DNA of 64,000 nucleotides from Neospora caninum Liverpool (GCF_000208865.1 NC_018397.1:5609748-5673747), one strand, 5' to 3'. Shown: positions 1 through 12,808, counted from the first letter of the stretch. Notes: a model not told the origin generated them from the letters alone. A program made the numbers and translations.

Positions 1-982
1 CACGAGGAAAACGCGGACGCGGCCCAGCTGGAAGACAAAACGAGGCAGGGAGAGGAAGAGAAGAAACTCCGCGCAGGTGTCTCCGAGGCGAAGCGCAGAG
101 AGAACCGGCAAGGGGCGGTGGACGCTGGAGAGCACGCGTTAGAAACCGATACAGCTGGTGGGAGGAAGATCGCGCAGGACGGCCGAGAATCGGACGGGGA
201 CGAGGAGACGACACTGCAGACGCGCCTTGCCTCTCTCCCTCCCCTCGCGTTTCCATGGCCTCTCCTGTACAGGAGGGGAGATCGAGAAGGCAGCCAAGAG
301 GATACGGAAGCACTAGTTGCTTTCGGTTCGCGAAGACAACTCGAACAAGCTGCAATTTCCTCGAGATCCTGGCACCGCAATTTCTTGATGCATGCATTCC
401 ACTGGTGCGTTCGCAGTGTCGTAGGCGACTCCCATATTAAGGTGAGTTCTTTACCTCTGCACACGATATATCTGTATATAGGCGCATATATTTGTATATG
501 CTTAAACATGCATTCTGTGCGGCGTACAGTGTCTGTCGATCTCTTCACGCATGTCCTTCAAGTTTACATATATATTTACATATATGCAGGTCTGCGTCTC
601 TAACTTCACCTCTATATCCATATATCCACCGCGTGTATGGACAGCGAGTCGACAGCGAAGGGAGTGTGTCTCTGTTTTCCGCGTCTGCACTTTCGTTTCT
701 TCGGTGCAGGACACGCAGTGCGGCTTCAAACTCTTCACGCGATTTGCAGCCCGCCAGCTGTTTCCGCGGCTTCACCTTTGTCGTTGGGCCTTCGACGTTG
801 AGTTGCTTCTGCTCTCGCGTCTTCTGCGCGTGCCCGTCGCCGAGATCCCCGTGGAGTGGGAGGAGAAAGAAGGCAGCAAGCTGAACGTTCTCGGCGCCTC
901 CTTTCAGATGGCGCGCGACATCTTGGTTCTCAAGTGTATGTACACCGCAGGAATCTGGAAGGCGTCCGCCGACAGTGGCTGA
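1..982 (+). CDS. ALG5: Dolichyl-phosphate beta-glucosyltransferase, 3' exons (partial)
   Basis: ALG5 transfers glucose from UDP-glucose to dolichyl phosphate at the ER membrane; the product is the glucose donor for lipid-linked N-glycan precursors. Two exons are visible. The first is cut by the window edge and ends at 441 in codon phase 0 before GTGAGT. The last is 710-982 after a CAG acceptor and ends in TGA. Joined, they read VAFGSRRQLEQ...RSWHRNFLMHAFH...DTQCGFKLFTR...RWAFDVELL, which follows the C-terminal half of eukaryotic ALG5, including the GSR, DTQCGFK and WAFDVE blocks and the final GSK...QMARD segment. Before VAFGSR there is a charged, repetitive stretch of about 100 residues (from base 1 to about 320) that is not normal in the family and looks like a coccidian insertion. 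The 5' part, with the GT-A catalytic DxD region, lies outside the window. The family call is firm; the insertion could hide a further intron. Confidence 0.9.
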
Positions 983-2227
983 GGAAACGGGGGGCAGTGG
1001 GGGGAGTGTTTCTCGCCGTCAGTGGCTGTTGCGTCTCGAGTTGTTCCTTTCCCCCACGTTCCCACTTTGGCGTTTCTTTTTAAACGAACGCTGCGGAGCC
1101 GAAAAGCCCACGTAACACTGACACATGCCCCCAAGAACTCCCCTTCCATCAAACTTCGCGAAATGGCCCCCCGCAGCTCTGTCGCCGCTGCCAAGAAAAT
1201 AGAGGAGACAGCTGCGACGCCCTGGACGTTCTGAAGAGGTCGGAACGACCTGTGCAGACGTGTGTATGTTTGCTTCTCTCCCCCGTCTGTTGTTCTCGTT
1301 TTTGTTTTCCGGCGGCCCGTGCCCGAGGGGTTCAACCTTTTTGGCACCATTTTAATGTGACGAATAACTTGGCGGCGGCTCCTTTTTAACGAAGTGAAGA
1401 AGTTTGCGGGACAGTCCGAAACGACTCCTGGACGATTCATCTTGCGAGGTGCGTCGCAGCGCAGACTGGCGCCGTGCTCGCTTTGCTCTTTCGTGCTCTC
1501 GACACACTCTGTCGCCAAAGAGGGAAGGCACTGAGAACGTGAGGACGGCTCTTCTCCGCCTTCGTTCTGCGAAGCTCGGGGAGGGAGGGGCCGGGTCTTG
1601 AAAACGCAAAGGAGCAAGTTGCTCGGATCCGTTTGGGTTTTCACAAGAACAGATTGGAGAAGAGAGCCGCGGTTTGTCGCGAATCACACCTGTTTCTCCC
1701 CTCAGTCCAGCCGGGAGGCGTCGCCGTACAGAGGCGTCAGGACATTTCCAGAGAGTCGCATTCTTAGACCAGGTGGGCAATAAATATGCAGAAAAGCGAT
1801 TTCTCTGAACTGCCGTTGCTCAGCGGTATGTTCGTGAAGTGTTCCATGCAAGGCGCCAGAAACGAATACAGTTGGTGGCGTTCCAAAACCGACGCAAACA
1901 CCTCGCGCTCTTCTCTACGCATCCACGCACATTTAATATGCACAGAGATCGAGAAATCGATACAGAGAGACAGATGCGCCTACATATATATATATATATA
2001 TATATATGCAAAGCGATAGGTAGATACCGGGGTCGGCCTGTAGGCAGGTATAGAGAGATCTACAGCTGCATGCGCATGCAGACATGCGCATGCAGTTGCG
2101 CCCCAACCACGAGGTCCAGTTTGAGGTGGGGTGAGACGCATGCCCGGCGGCAGTATGAGACGAAGAGGGTTGTCGGAGGAGCAAGCACGCTTCTCTGTCG
2201 TGGCCGACCGTCGTTCGTATACGGTCT
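983..2227. other. Convergent intergenic region ALG5 / RRF
   Basis: This stretch lies between two gene 3' ends and should hold both 3' UTRs. I see no supported gene. It contains a (TA)n run at about 1983-2007 and the partly palindromic TGCATGCGCATGCA-like stretch near 2068-2095, which has the TGCATG core common in coccidian DNA. Short ORFs here lack any family resemblance. Confidence 0.6.
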
Positions 2228-5200
2228 CTACCCCAGCAGTTGTTGCATTTTCTCGTTGAAAACTTTGTCGCATTTTCCCACGTACGCCTCCATCAGAGAC
2301 GTAAGCGAAGCGTCCAGCTCTCGCCTCTTCACGTCGTCGATGCTCCTCGTTTTGAATTGCAACTTGTGCAGGTGACTGCGAGCAGCTTGCCGGAGATTTC
2401 TCACCGAACTTTTCGCCTAATGGAAAGACAGAAACGTGCAGAGAATCGCGCTCCACTCCCAGCGTGGCCATTGCAGCTTCAGTTTATCCATGCGAATCCA
2501 CAAGGGCAATCATGCGCATATCTATCTCCATGTGCATGTAGATACATATATAGGCACATATATATGTATATATGTATATATGTATATGCATGTATGAGTT
2601 TGAGAACATGAGAAAAAACGGTTGTCGAAGGGGAGGCGGCGAGGCGCGGCTTTCGCAGATTTGAAACTGCATGAAAAAACTCGCCTTCCTTGTGAGTCTC
2701 CTGAGAACAGAGAAAGATGCAAATCCTTCAACCCTGCGCCCTCCCCAGTCCACAGAAGCCGAGTTGCGTCGATATTTAGGTCTAGGAACAACTGTACGTG
2801 CCGACAATCCCTCTTTTGAACGCGGTTGCTTTTCGCGAATACCAACAGAGGCGACAAGACCGTAGAGAGAGTCGTCTGAAGATCCGTTTGTCTGAAACAA
2901 AACAAGAAATCTGGGACGAGAAGCTCACAACCACGACTGCCTTTCCTCATTGCGATTCACCCACCGTGACAAGGAAGACGCGAGCCTTCGTCTTTAGCTC
3001 CTCGCGCATCTCGGGCGTCACCTGCATGCACGGAAAAAACAGTTTAGCTTCACAATGCACGCAGAGACGGCTGGTCCTTCTACACTCTTCGCCCTGTCTG
3101 CGATAACGTGGGCTCTGCGCCGAAAAGGTAGGAAAGTTGAGCAAGGTATCGTTAGGCATGGACAGCTCACACGCCTGTTTGCTTTTCTCTCACGTTAACG
3201 CAGTGCTGCACAAGTCGCTCAGCGCCTTTCGGACGGCTGCATGCACCGGAAAACGCACCTTGGGAAGCTGGAGCCGAATCGCCGTGGCGCCTTCTTGCTG
3301 GAGAGTCCATTTCGGGTCGGCGGCTCGCAGCGCGGACATGACCTGTAAAGACACTTGAACGGGACAGAGGGCGAGGCCTTTGCAAGACGAAAAACGAGAA
3401 AAGGCACAAAGCAAAATGTCGAAACGAACCTGCAACGCTCGAGCGTGCGATTCACTGGCTCAGTGCATCTCAAGATGTCTCGCAAGTCCCGTGGCCTTGT
3501 TTGCGAGCGCAGTATCACGCCGAAGGCGCCCCGCGAGGTTTGCATGTGCGCCGCACAGGCCTGGAAATGTGCTTGAAAGAAAAGCGCGAAACCTATCGCC
3601 TCACAGACACGCCTTTGGTCTCCAGTGAACGGGCAAAGGAACGAACCGGAAGGAGCCCAAAGCGAAAGGCCAGCCGACAAACACACATCGACAGCATCTG
3701 ACGCGTCCGTGCGTCTCTCTGTCTCCCTCTGTGTGCCCACCTTGTCTTTCTCGCTTCCTGTCCCTGTGTGCCACTCTTCGTGCGTGTCCCACACGCTCAG
3801 CGCGAGAGGAAAGCCCCCACGACGGAAGTTTTTGCGCTAAGCGAAGGGCGACGGCGAAACGCCTCGCAGTCTCGCACGCACAGCAACGCCCGCCTTCCGT
3901 GTTTCGCTTTGATTTCTTCGCTCTTCGTTTCTCCCGCTTCCCCCCTTCCACGGCGACACGGCCGGCAGAGCCACGGCGCCGACGAGAGACGCGCGCACGC
4001 AGAGTGCGTCCCGCCCGCGGGGACACCGAGAGTCTCCGAGTTGCGTTTCTGTCTCTGGTCCTCTGGAAACGCGCTGGCGGTCGCGGCGCTCCTCGCAGCT
4101 GAGTGCACGGCTCCCGCGTGCACTAAAGAAAGGCTCGGGGAAGCGTGTGAGTTTCTGGAGGCGTTTCTGGAGAGAGAAGACGGCTGGCCGAAGGCCCAAG
4201 TTATTTGCCCTCGTTCCTACCTTGGAAAGGTTTGCCTCGCTGAAGACATGCACGTGGACTGTCGAGGCGCCGCGCACAACGACTTGTGCGAGGTCCGACA
4301 GGCGCCGTTTCTCGCCTGGAGAAAGCAGAACGCCCGCATGTGCAGTCGAGATAAAAAAGGGACACGCGAGAACAAAGCAGAAGAACGGCGGCGTGACAGC
4401 AGACAAAGAGGTTGCGGCCGCGTCACTGGCCAAGCCCGCAGATTTTGCGGCGAACACGAGGAGGAAGAGAATGGAGAGAGAGGCGTCGAGGCGGCGGCCA
4501 GCGGACACAAAGCGACAGGAAGCGGCTGCGAGAGAAGCGAAGAGGAAGACTGGAAGCGGGAGACAGCAAAAGGGGAAGTGGAGCATCGCGGGGCGCACGG
4601 GGCGACAATTCAGAACGTGGAGAGACGACGCCAGGTTTGTGGTGAGAAGCGAGGGTGCGAAGTGAAGAGAAAAAGAGGCGAAGCAAGTACTGCACGAGAG
4701 ACCGAGGGAGAGACACACACGCGGCTTACCTCCAGCGGAGACGGGAATGCGCTCAAAGTGTTCGGCACGCTCTCGGTGAACGAGGAGAGCAGAGACGTCC
4801 TGGACCATTTTGTCGAGAGCGGCTTTCATCTCTTCTTCGTAGCTCGCGACGTTAAATGCGTCAGACGAACTGTCTCCTTTCCGGGGGCTGCGAGGCTCGT
4901 CCTCGTCGGAGTCTTCGCCGCGGCCTCCCCTCACGAGGCCTCGGGCCTTGGCGCGCTCGAGGCCTTGCGCCTTTCCGCCGACGCCTCGAGGAGCCCGCGA
5001 CGAGTCTGCTGGAGCGAATTCGTCGTCTGCGTCGCCGCCAATGATTTTTATGACCTTCCGCATGCGTTTGTCCTCTTCTCTGCCGTCCTCGCGAGCGTGG
5101 CTCTTCTTCTTCTTCCCACTCGCCAGGCCGCAGCGCGCGACACAAAGCGCAGGGAAGGGAGGCGAGGAAAACGGAGAGAAAGGAGAGAAGGACGAGGAGA

Positions 5201-5537
5201 CGGGGCAAGCTGGGGAAGAGAGAAGCGCAGCAGGTGGTGCGCACGAAGACGGGAGAGAAAACGGGAGAGAAGATGCGAAGGCGGGAGGAAGCGACTGGCA
5301 AGAAGGCGAGAAGCAAGAAGAGCTGTGAGCCCCGAGGGCGCGAGGAGACAGCCACGACGGCAGCCGACGCTGGAAGGGGGCTGGAAGCATAGCGCAGGAG
5401 ACTGGAGCCATGCCAGAGGAACGCGTAAGAGAAGCGAGCGGCCGCATTGTGGATCTGAAGGCTCTGTGAGGGGAGAATCGGGAGAAGACGGAAAGTCCAG
5501 GGACGTGCTGTCTCGGCGAGAAGCTGGGGACCGCCAT
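2228..5537 (-). CDS. RRF: Ribosome recycling factor, organelle type
   Basis: RRF releases the post-termination ribosome together with EF-G; in eukaryotes it works only in organelles. Five exons in transcript order are 5537-4730, 4315-4221, 3342-3259, 3021-2965 and 2416-2228 (TAG). Every junction has GT-AG and the phases add up exactly (410 residues). The RRF core occupies about residues 228-410: EEEMKAALDKM, then HVHVFSEANLSK, MSALRAADPKW, TPEMREELKTKA and the hallmark VRNLRQAARSHLHKLQ, in the same order as in bacterial RRF. The N-terminal 225 residues are Ser/Pro/Arg-rich followed by an acidic linker, as expected of a transit region; mitochondrion versus apicoplast cannot be decided by eye. 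The start ATG at 5537 opens the longest reading; the Met at MRPLASLTR downstream is an alternative. The gene diverges from the thioredoxin gene. It is longer than the roughly 185-residue bacterial protein only because of the leader. Confidence 0.92.
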
Positions 5538-7109
5538 CCCGCCTCACGACAAAAGGAGATCGGCTTTCCTTGTCTTCCAACCTTGTTCTATGCTCGCTAT
5601 TCAATCGCGGCTTCGGAGGAGCCTAAAGGCAAGAGAGACAAATGCAGGCTCTCCAGACTCGCCCTCTCTGCAGTCGCGCTTCTCGGTGTGCCCAGGGGAA
5701 AAGAGGAGACAAGAGAAAGAAAAGAAGAGGAGAAACGAGAGAAGAAGAAACGAGAGGAGGAGAGAAGAAACGAGAGAAGAAGAAACGAGAGGAGGAGAGA
5801 AGAAACGAGAGGAGAAGAAACGAGAGGAGAAGAAACGAGAGGAGAAGAAACGAGAGGAGAAGAAACGAGAGGAGAAGGGAAGAGGGAGGAGAGGACGACG
5901 AAGAGAAGGAGAAGAGAAGACGACCAGAAGAAAGAGGAGAGGAGAAAAAGAGGAGACGAAAGAGAAGCTGCGGCCCGCAACCGAGGTTGCAAGAAAATCG
6001 ACGAGCTCGTCTTCGGGGCTAAGAAGACAGCGGTGGGCCCTCGCGGTCTCTCCAAAAGTCGTTCGATGGCCTGGCCGCGTCTCGCCTCTTGTGGAAGAGT
6101 CAGCACGACGGATTCGGCGATTTCGGGATACTCAGAGAGCGAAACAAGACTCGAAACCCTGAGCCCTGAACCATATCTGTATGGAGAAAAGACCGACAGG
6201 AGAGAGCGCGTGAAACCCGCAGGCAAGGAGAAAAGGGAATTAGCCGAAATGTGAAGAGGCAACTGCGGAGGCAAGAGGCGAAAGGAAGGAAGTGAAGAAG
6301 AAAGGCATGATAAGAGTTTTATTTTCATGAGAAAAGACTCTCTCTGAAGCCAGGAAAACCATAGCGTTTCGTCGAGGCTCCTGCGTGTGTGAGACTTTAC
6401 TCGCACGCGTCGCGCGTCGAGAGATCGTCCAGCGCGTTCTTTTCCTCTTTTCTGCTGGCCATGTCGATGCCCGCGGGAATCTCTGAACGTTCCTACGCCT
6501 TCATTTCTCTGCTTCTCGGCAGATCGCTTTTCCCTTTCTGCGAAAGGTTTTCTCTTCGCGGCTCTCCGTTCCCCCCGTCGAATGTAAGTAAAGACGAGCG
6601 AAGGTTCGCCGAGCTCGAGGACTCGCCGCTTTTACATCTCGCGCCGCCGCGCGTTTCTCAGCCTCAAAATCAACCCAAACAGTCGCGGAAAGGAGAGAGA
6701 CAGTGGGGAAGAAGACACGAGAAAAGCGAGAGAAGAACGCGTGAAACATCTCGGGTTCTCCTCTAATATACCCCCTACCGCGGCTCCTGTCGCGTCTCTC
6801 TGTCTCCGTCTCTGTCTCTCATTCTGTTCCTCTTTCTTTCTCTCTCTTTCTCTTTCTCCCTCTTTCTGTCTCTTTCTGTCTCTTTCTCTTTCTCCCTCTT
6901 TCTCTCTCTTTCTATCTCTTTCGTTTTCCGTCTCTCTGTGCTCTTCTATAACACTGAGAGAATATTTGTTGCTCATCTCTCCCTCCTCTGTCGCTTCCTC
7001 TCGGTCTTTCTCTTCTCTCTCCAGCGGCGCGCCATTCTGTCCTGGATTTTCCTGAATCCTCCCTCCGTCGCCTCTCTTATTTCTCTGCTTTCTCTGCTTT
7101 CCCCACATC
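5538..7109. promoter_or_regulatory. Shared divergent promoter region RRF / thioredoxin-like
   Basis: This 1.57 kb holds the 5' flanks of two divergently transcribed genes, both with leader-type N-termini. It contains the purine minisatellite listed separately and a TCTTTCTC-rich pyrimidine block at about 6790-6930 just upstream of the plus-strand start. I cannot point to a TATA box or a defined transcription start. The long open frames across it come from repeats of stop-free units, not from genes. Confidence 0.5.
5700..5970. repeat. Purine minisatellite, 15-bp unit
   Basis: The plus strand is almost pure purine for about 270 bases. A 15-base unit, AAACGAGAGGAGAAG and close variants, repeats in tandem, most regularly at about 5805-5880. 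Because 15 is a multiple of three and the unit lacks stops, it opens spurious frames on both strands. Confidence 0.9.
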
Positions 7110-9902
7110 ATGCCGCACTTTCCGCCTCGTGTCTTCACCAGTCGCATGGCCCTCGGCGGCGCCGCTTCTCTTTGCCCGCCGCGCAGTCTGTGCAGATTCG
7201 CCTCGGCAGGCGCGCTCTCATCTCCCGCTCGATCTGCCCCGCATGCGCCGGCAATTCACGCGGCGTTCTCGCGGCGGAGTGCCGAGGAAAGGCAAGCCCC
7301 GAGTTTAAGCCGAAACGGAGGTGGCGACGAAGGCCGACACCTGAGCGCGTTTCTCGTTCCGAAACGCGACCGCACTCTGCATGGGCACGGCCTCCTCGGT
7401 CTCTCGCACCCAGGCGCAGCGCACGCTCTTGCGTCTGTGGCGAGTGCGTGGAGATCTGGGAGGTTTGTCAGCTCCAACGCCGGCGAGGGGAGACGCCCCG
7501 AGGCAGACCGCACACAGGGCACCGCTCCGGCTGCAGCCTCTCGCCCCACCCGCGAAGAGATTGCCTCCCAGCAAAGAGGCAATTACGAAGCAGAGAACAA
7601 GAACAACGAGAAGAACGAGGGGAACGAGAAGGCTCGAGTTGAATCTGTGGAGGCGGGAAGGGAGGGCGGACGCAGCTTCAGACGATGGTTCGCGCGTGTG
7701 TTTTATTCCTCTCTCCTTCTCGTTGGAGGAGGCACTGCGTTTCTCTTCTTCATGTTTCCGTCAGCTCCTCTGGACCTGAAAAACGGGGCCTTGTCCTCGA
7801 TTCTCCAAGCGGCTGCGGCGCTGCGAGGGCAAGCGAAGGAGACACCCGGAGAGGAGACAGGAGACGGGGCGGAGACAGCTTCGGGGGGGGGCGAGGCGCA
7901 GAAGGCCGAGAAGCGCTCGGCGTTCGCCTTTCTTTCGAAGAAGGATCCTCTCGAGGGTTTCTCGCTCGTGACCGATGCTGAATTCGACTCCACTGACGAG
8001 GCGCTCGTCCTGTTTGTGGACGGCGAGACAGAGGCCGAAGCAGAAAGCGAGAACATCCGGAAACTGCGAAGCCTCGTGCAACGCATGCAACAGGACGGAA
8101 AACTCGGAAAAGATCTCAGACTTTTCTACGCCTGGAGGTGCGGACGGAAAGGAGGCCGAGCCTCAAAATTCCCAAACACTGCACGTCGCCCGCCTCTCGC
8201 CCGAGGGCAGGCAACGCTTCTACACATATAAATATACATGCATATACATATATATATATATATATGTCATATATATATCATATATATTTATATATCATAT
8301 ATATGTATGTAGAGGGATGCATACATGCGTGTGGAGTGGGATACAAAAGACACTCGTGTGCAGTCACTTTATATATAACATGTTTTCATTTACCTAGCTG
8401 TAGTTGTGAGTACACGTGTAATTGTAAATGTGCATGTAGATGGGCATATGCCTATTTGCACACGTATATGCATGTGTATTCGAATGGAAGTATACGTCAG
8501 CATTGGTGTTTGCAGTTCTTTCCGTTTGGCCTTTGCGAGCGTCTTTTCCTGTGTCTTTGTGTTTTGACCCTTTCTAGAACGCCTGGAAACTCTCCGTCTC
8601 GGGGCGAAGACACCGCCGTGATGCTGTACAAAGGCCAGCGTCGGTCTCGGCACGCGCTCGCGTCTCTCGTGCGCGAAGGGGTCAACACCGGTGCGCGCTC
8701 GACGCCGGCGACTGGCGAATCAGAGGGCGAGGCGAAGGCCGAAGAGCAGGGAGAAGAGGGGGAGGAAGAGAGTGGAGAGAAGATTCTCGAGATCTTCTTC
8801 ACCCCGCTTAGCGAGAAGGAGAACACGACGCGGACGAAACGCGAGAAGGAAAAGCTCCTGCCTGTTCGCGTCGTCGGCTCCGCATTCAAGCGAGATGTAA
8901 GCCGGGCGCAACGCACAAACGGTTTCGCCCCAGACACAGCAAGCGAGAGGGGAGAGAAAGAGAGAGAAAGGAAGTGAAGGAGACCAAGCGAGGAGAGAAA
9001 GAGCGACAATGAGGGAGAGGCGGGACGTAGAACGAAAGGGAACGCAGAAGCTGGATGTGTGCCGGTCTTTGGGGAGATGACGGAGGGGATGTGCAAAAGG
9101 GGGAGGAAACGGCTGGGCAGAAACGCGAGGTCAGCGTGGGGCGTCTCGCCACAGCCTCTGAAAAACAGTAAGGTGTGAGGGCGAGGCACAGAGAAGGCCT
9201 TGCGTGTTGAGTCTCCTGTCGCTTTTTTCGTGATTTTTGTAGGTTCGGGACGAAGCCAAGGCAGGCAACACGATTCTTCTTCAACTCTTCGAAGACTCGT
9301 GTTTCCTCTGTTTCCTCATGCGGCCGTTCCTCAACTCTGTCAGCAAACTGCTTGCCGAGTATAACGTAAGTGCGGTGTGCTCTCCCGGCTTTGTCTCCTC
9401 GGTTTCTTCCCGGTCTTCTTCCTCGTTCGCCGCCTGCTTGAGTGCCGTTGTCGTACACGTTTCCCTGCCGTCTGCCTTTCGCTTCGTGTCCCTCGGCCTC
9501 AGCGTCTCCTGTTGGAGCGAAGCGTCGCTCAGACCTCGCGTCTTCTCACCGGTTTCGCTCTGCTCCCTCCTCTCTCCTGTCCCATTGTGTCTCCTCACCC
9601 TTCCACCTGTTGTCTCACGTCTCCTGCCTCTGCAGATCCCGGTGGCGATGAAGAGGCTGAACATCGAGAAGAACGACTTCCCCGAGGGCTGCGTAGTTAC
9701 TCGGGCCACGCCGACGTTTGTGCTGTATCGAGGCGGGTAAGCGAAGGGAAGATTCTGCACGGCGAACGCCTCTCCCCCGTCCATCTCTGTCTTGCGCTTT
9801 CTCGCTAGGGCGCGTCGCCAGGAAACCAGGGAGGCAAGCATCTATAATCTGCCTCCTCAGTCAGTGTAAATCAACAGGCCTTCTCACTCCGTAGCAAATA
9901 TA

Positions 9903-9934
<32 letters not shown>

Positions 9935-10636
9935 CGTGTAATGAAGTACATGAATAACGATATATAGATGAATTTACACATGTATGCATAGATGAAGATA
10001 CATAGATACATAGTCGTACACATAGAAATATAGACAGGTAAGATAAGTGGCTATATGCAGATACATGGATACAGTTAGATATAGATCCTGAATAGATGTG
10101 TGTGTGTCTATAGGTATGGATACATATAGATATAGATAGATGTACAGATACGTAAATACATCTGTTTCTATAGGTATAGATAGATATAGATGTGTATAGA
10201 CATCTATATATATATACATATGTAGAGATAGTTAAAGATATAGATATGCGTCATTTGGTGTCTGTGTCCCTGGACGTACATGCACGCCCTTCGTGGATAA
10301 GTGTTCTTGCGGCCTCGTTTCGATGGCTCTTCGTGGATGCTCTGCAGGCATGAGGAGGCCGAGAAGTGGACGGAATTCCGACCTCGGGATTTTATTGAGA
10401 AACTGGAGAAGGTAAATTCGCGTCGCCTTTGCTTGGCAAGCAGGCCCCTGCTGGTTCTTCGCCGTCGTGGAACGCTTCACGTTTCGGAAGCTCCTCAAAC
10501 TGTGTGCATGTCGGTCTGCATCTCAAAGTTTTCGCTTCTCTCCCGCGATGTCTCTTCTTTCTGACCCTTCTTCGTTGGTCCCCTTTCTCTTTCTCAGCCT
10601 GTATATATACATATATGCTTGCGTGTCCCTAGTGAC

Positions 10637-10671
<35 letters not shown>

Positions 10672-11103
10672 GTATACAAATATATGCATATATTCGCATA
10701 CTTACAGAGAAAGCGACATTTGAATCGAGATATAATATTTACTGATGTGAAGGTTCATGTATTTACATGTACATCCATGTATGTATATATATCTGCCTAC
10801 TACCTGTTTATATCTTTGTATCTACTTGTGTTCATCTCCTGATTGTTTTTTTGTGTGTTGCCAGGAGTTCGATCTGCCCGTGGAGCTGCGAGAGAAACTG
10901 CATGCGCTCCTGGATCGCCTTCATGAGCGCTTCAAGCGCTTTGGTCTTCTCTCTGTCTGGTTCGTAAAATCGAGTTTTTCTTTTCTGAATCTCCTTCTTT
11001 TTAGAACTCCCTTAAGCCTTTGCCTCCCCAGTCCCTAGGCCGGAAATCTCGCTCCCGTCGAGCTGTTCCAACCAATTCACGCATGCAAACACTCACGACG
11101 GCG

Positions 11104-11137
<34 letters not shown>

Positions 11138-11801
11138 TTCCATATATGTACATATATGTAGGTATATATGTAGGTATATACGTGCTGGTGTTGATAACAT
11201 GTATACCCGTGTGTTTCTGCGCATTTCTCTGCACGTATCTACATGTGCATCAATATATATATATATATATCTGTAGATCGATGCCTACGTACGTCTAGAC
11301 ATTCCTACGTATATGTTTGTGTAGATGCGTGGATAGAAATACGGAGATTCGGAGATGGAGATGGAAGTGTAGAACGCCGGCACGCACCAGTGTTTAGAGA
11401 GACTTGGAAGCGAAACGGGATTAGGACGGCCAAGTCCACCCGTGAGTGTGGATGTTTTTGCCTCAGGTTGTTGGAAGTGCGCAAGATGGAAGAAGCATTT
11501 CTCGAGCATCAACAGAGAAATCAAGAGCGTGAGAGCCTCGAGCTCCACGCCCGCGGAGCGCCGTCTGCAGCCGGAGACAGCCAGGAAGGCAACAGCGATG
11601 CGACAAAGACCGAGGAGAAGTCGAGGGAAAAGGAAGACAAGCAACGCGAAGACGGCAACTTCGACGCGATTGTGTCGATGCTCATGAGTCAAGTAAGCAA
11701 AGCTACAGGAACAAAAGGCTGTCTGCTCTTTTAGAATTCCATATATATATATATATATATATATAAATATATATATGCGCATATACATATCTCCATCGAC
11801 A

Positions 11802-11833
<32 letters not shown>

Positions 11834-12808
11834 CGTGGATGCACGTATGCAGATAGGTATATACATGTGTATGGACACGCCGACCTTTGCAGTAATCACC
11901 GACAGCATCTGTAAAAAATTACACGTGTGAATATCGATATTTTGTATATGTCGGTTTTTGTCTCGCTGCCAAAGTTTTTGAGTTTTGCAGAAGTTGACAC
12001 CGTCGACGTTTGTTTAGGTCCTGTCTGTTTGTGCCTGTCTCCGTTCCGTCCCGCCGATTTCGTGGTTCTCTCTGTTTTCGTGTCCCTCCGCTTCCACTCT
12101 CTGACTTCTCACGTGTGCTTTCGCTCCTTGCGTCCACTTCTTCAGGACATGAAGCGCTACGATGATCTGGAGGAAAATCTGGACCACTTAGAGCGCGAAG
12201 TCGCAAACGCTGAGGCAGATGCCATGGCGTTGGGCGTGGTAAGTCGCTGCTTGTGGAAGACATGGCGATGGGCTCTGTCGCTAGAAAACGTTTTTTGCAC
12301 TTCTCTCTGCGTTCGTTTATCGGTTTGCTCTTCGCTTCCGATCTTTCTTCGTTGCTCCCTTCTTCGAGCGTCTCTGCTTGTTCTCGGCGGCTAATGCTCT
12401 CTGCGCTTTTTTTCCATCGGTCCCGGCTCTCGTCCTCGCGCCGTCTGTCTGCGCGTCTCTCGCTCTCGCGATCGTCCTCCGCGACGCCGCCTGTCTCCGT
12501 GACTTGGTCTCAACAACTCGCTCTCTCGCGCCGTCTCTTTCTGTGCCATAACTGCCTCGTTCGTTGCCTCCGGGCCTCTCTGGAGCCGTCTCGGTTCCTT
12601 CAAACCTGGTCTACTACGGTTATGTCTTTCGTTTTCTCGCTCTTCGCCAGAGTTGAACGATGCGGTTCGTTTGTGTACGCAGATGATGGGGGAAGAAGTC
12701 GTTCGAGACGACGTTGAGCACCTCGCCGAAGCTTTGCTGGAGGCGGAGAGCCGCGCCGGGGAAGGCGCGTCTCCGGACGGGAGACCCCAACCGGAACGGC
12801 GCGGCTAG
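7110..12808 (+). CDS. Membrane-anchored thioredoxin-fold protein (CFLC active site)
   Basis: A predicted thiol redox protein, probably of an organelle. Nine exons: 7110-8137, 8578-8896, 9243-9365, 9636-9736, 10348-10411, 10865-10959, 11467-11692, 12146-12238 and 12683-12808 (TAG). All junctions are GT-AG and all phases agree (724 residues). Residues 1-195 are basic and Ser/Ala-rich, leader-like. One transmembrane helix lies at about 199-222 (SSLLLVGGGTAFLFFMF). An acidic linker follows. The thioredoxin fold then appears: FEDSCFLCFLMRPF with CxxC at Cys469 and Cys472, and ATPTFVLYRGG with the cis-proline motif. The tail is a charged coiled coil (LEEVRK-like, then DMKRYDDLEENLDHLE). The motif is CFLC, not CGPC, and the usual Trp before it is absent, so it is not a housekeeping thioredoxin. 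Coccidia have apicoplast-associated thioredoxins of a similar plan; that link is inference. The donor at 10960 is GTTCGT, unusual but required by phase. The Met at 7146 is an alternative start. Confidence 0.85.
9900..10250. repeat. TA / TAGATA-rich intron DNA
   Basis: Inside intron 4 of the thioredoxin-like gene, a (TA)n run at about 9906-9934 is followed by roughly 300 bases of imperfect TAGATA/TACATA repeats. Further (TA)n runs lie in later introns at about 10640-10668, 11104-11132, 11742-11767 and 11803-11833. They are typical of coccidian introns and prone to length variation. Confidence 0.85.

Noticed and set aside
3768..6254. 828-codon plus-strand open frame
   Set aside because: It is antisense to the RRF exons and extends through the purine minisatellite; the sequence is Arg/Glu repeat with no fold, while the minus strand carries an exactly phased RRF gene.
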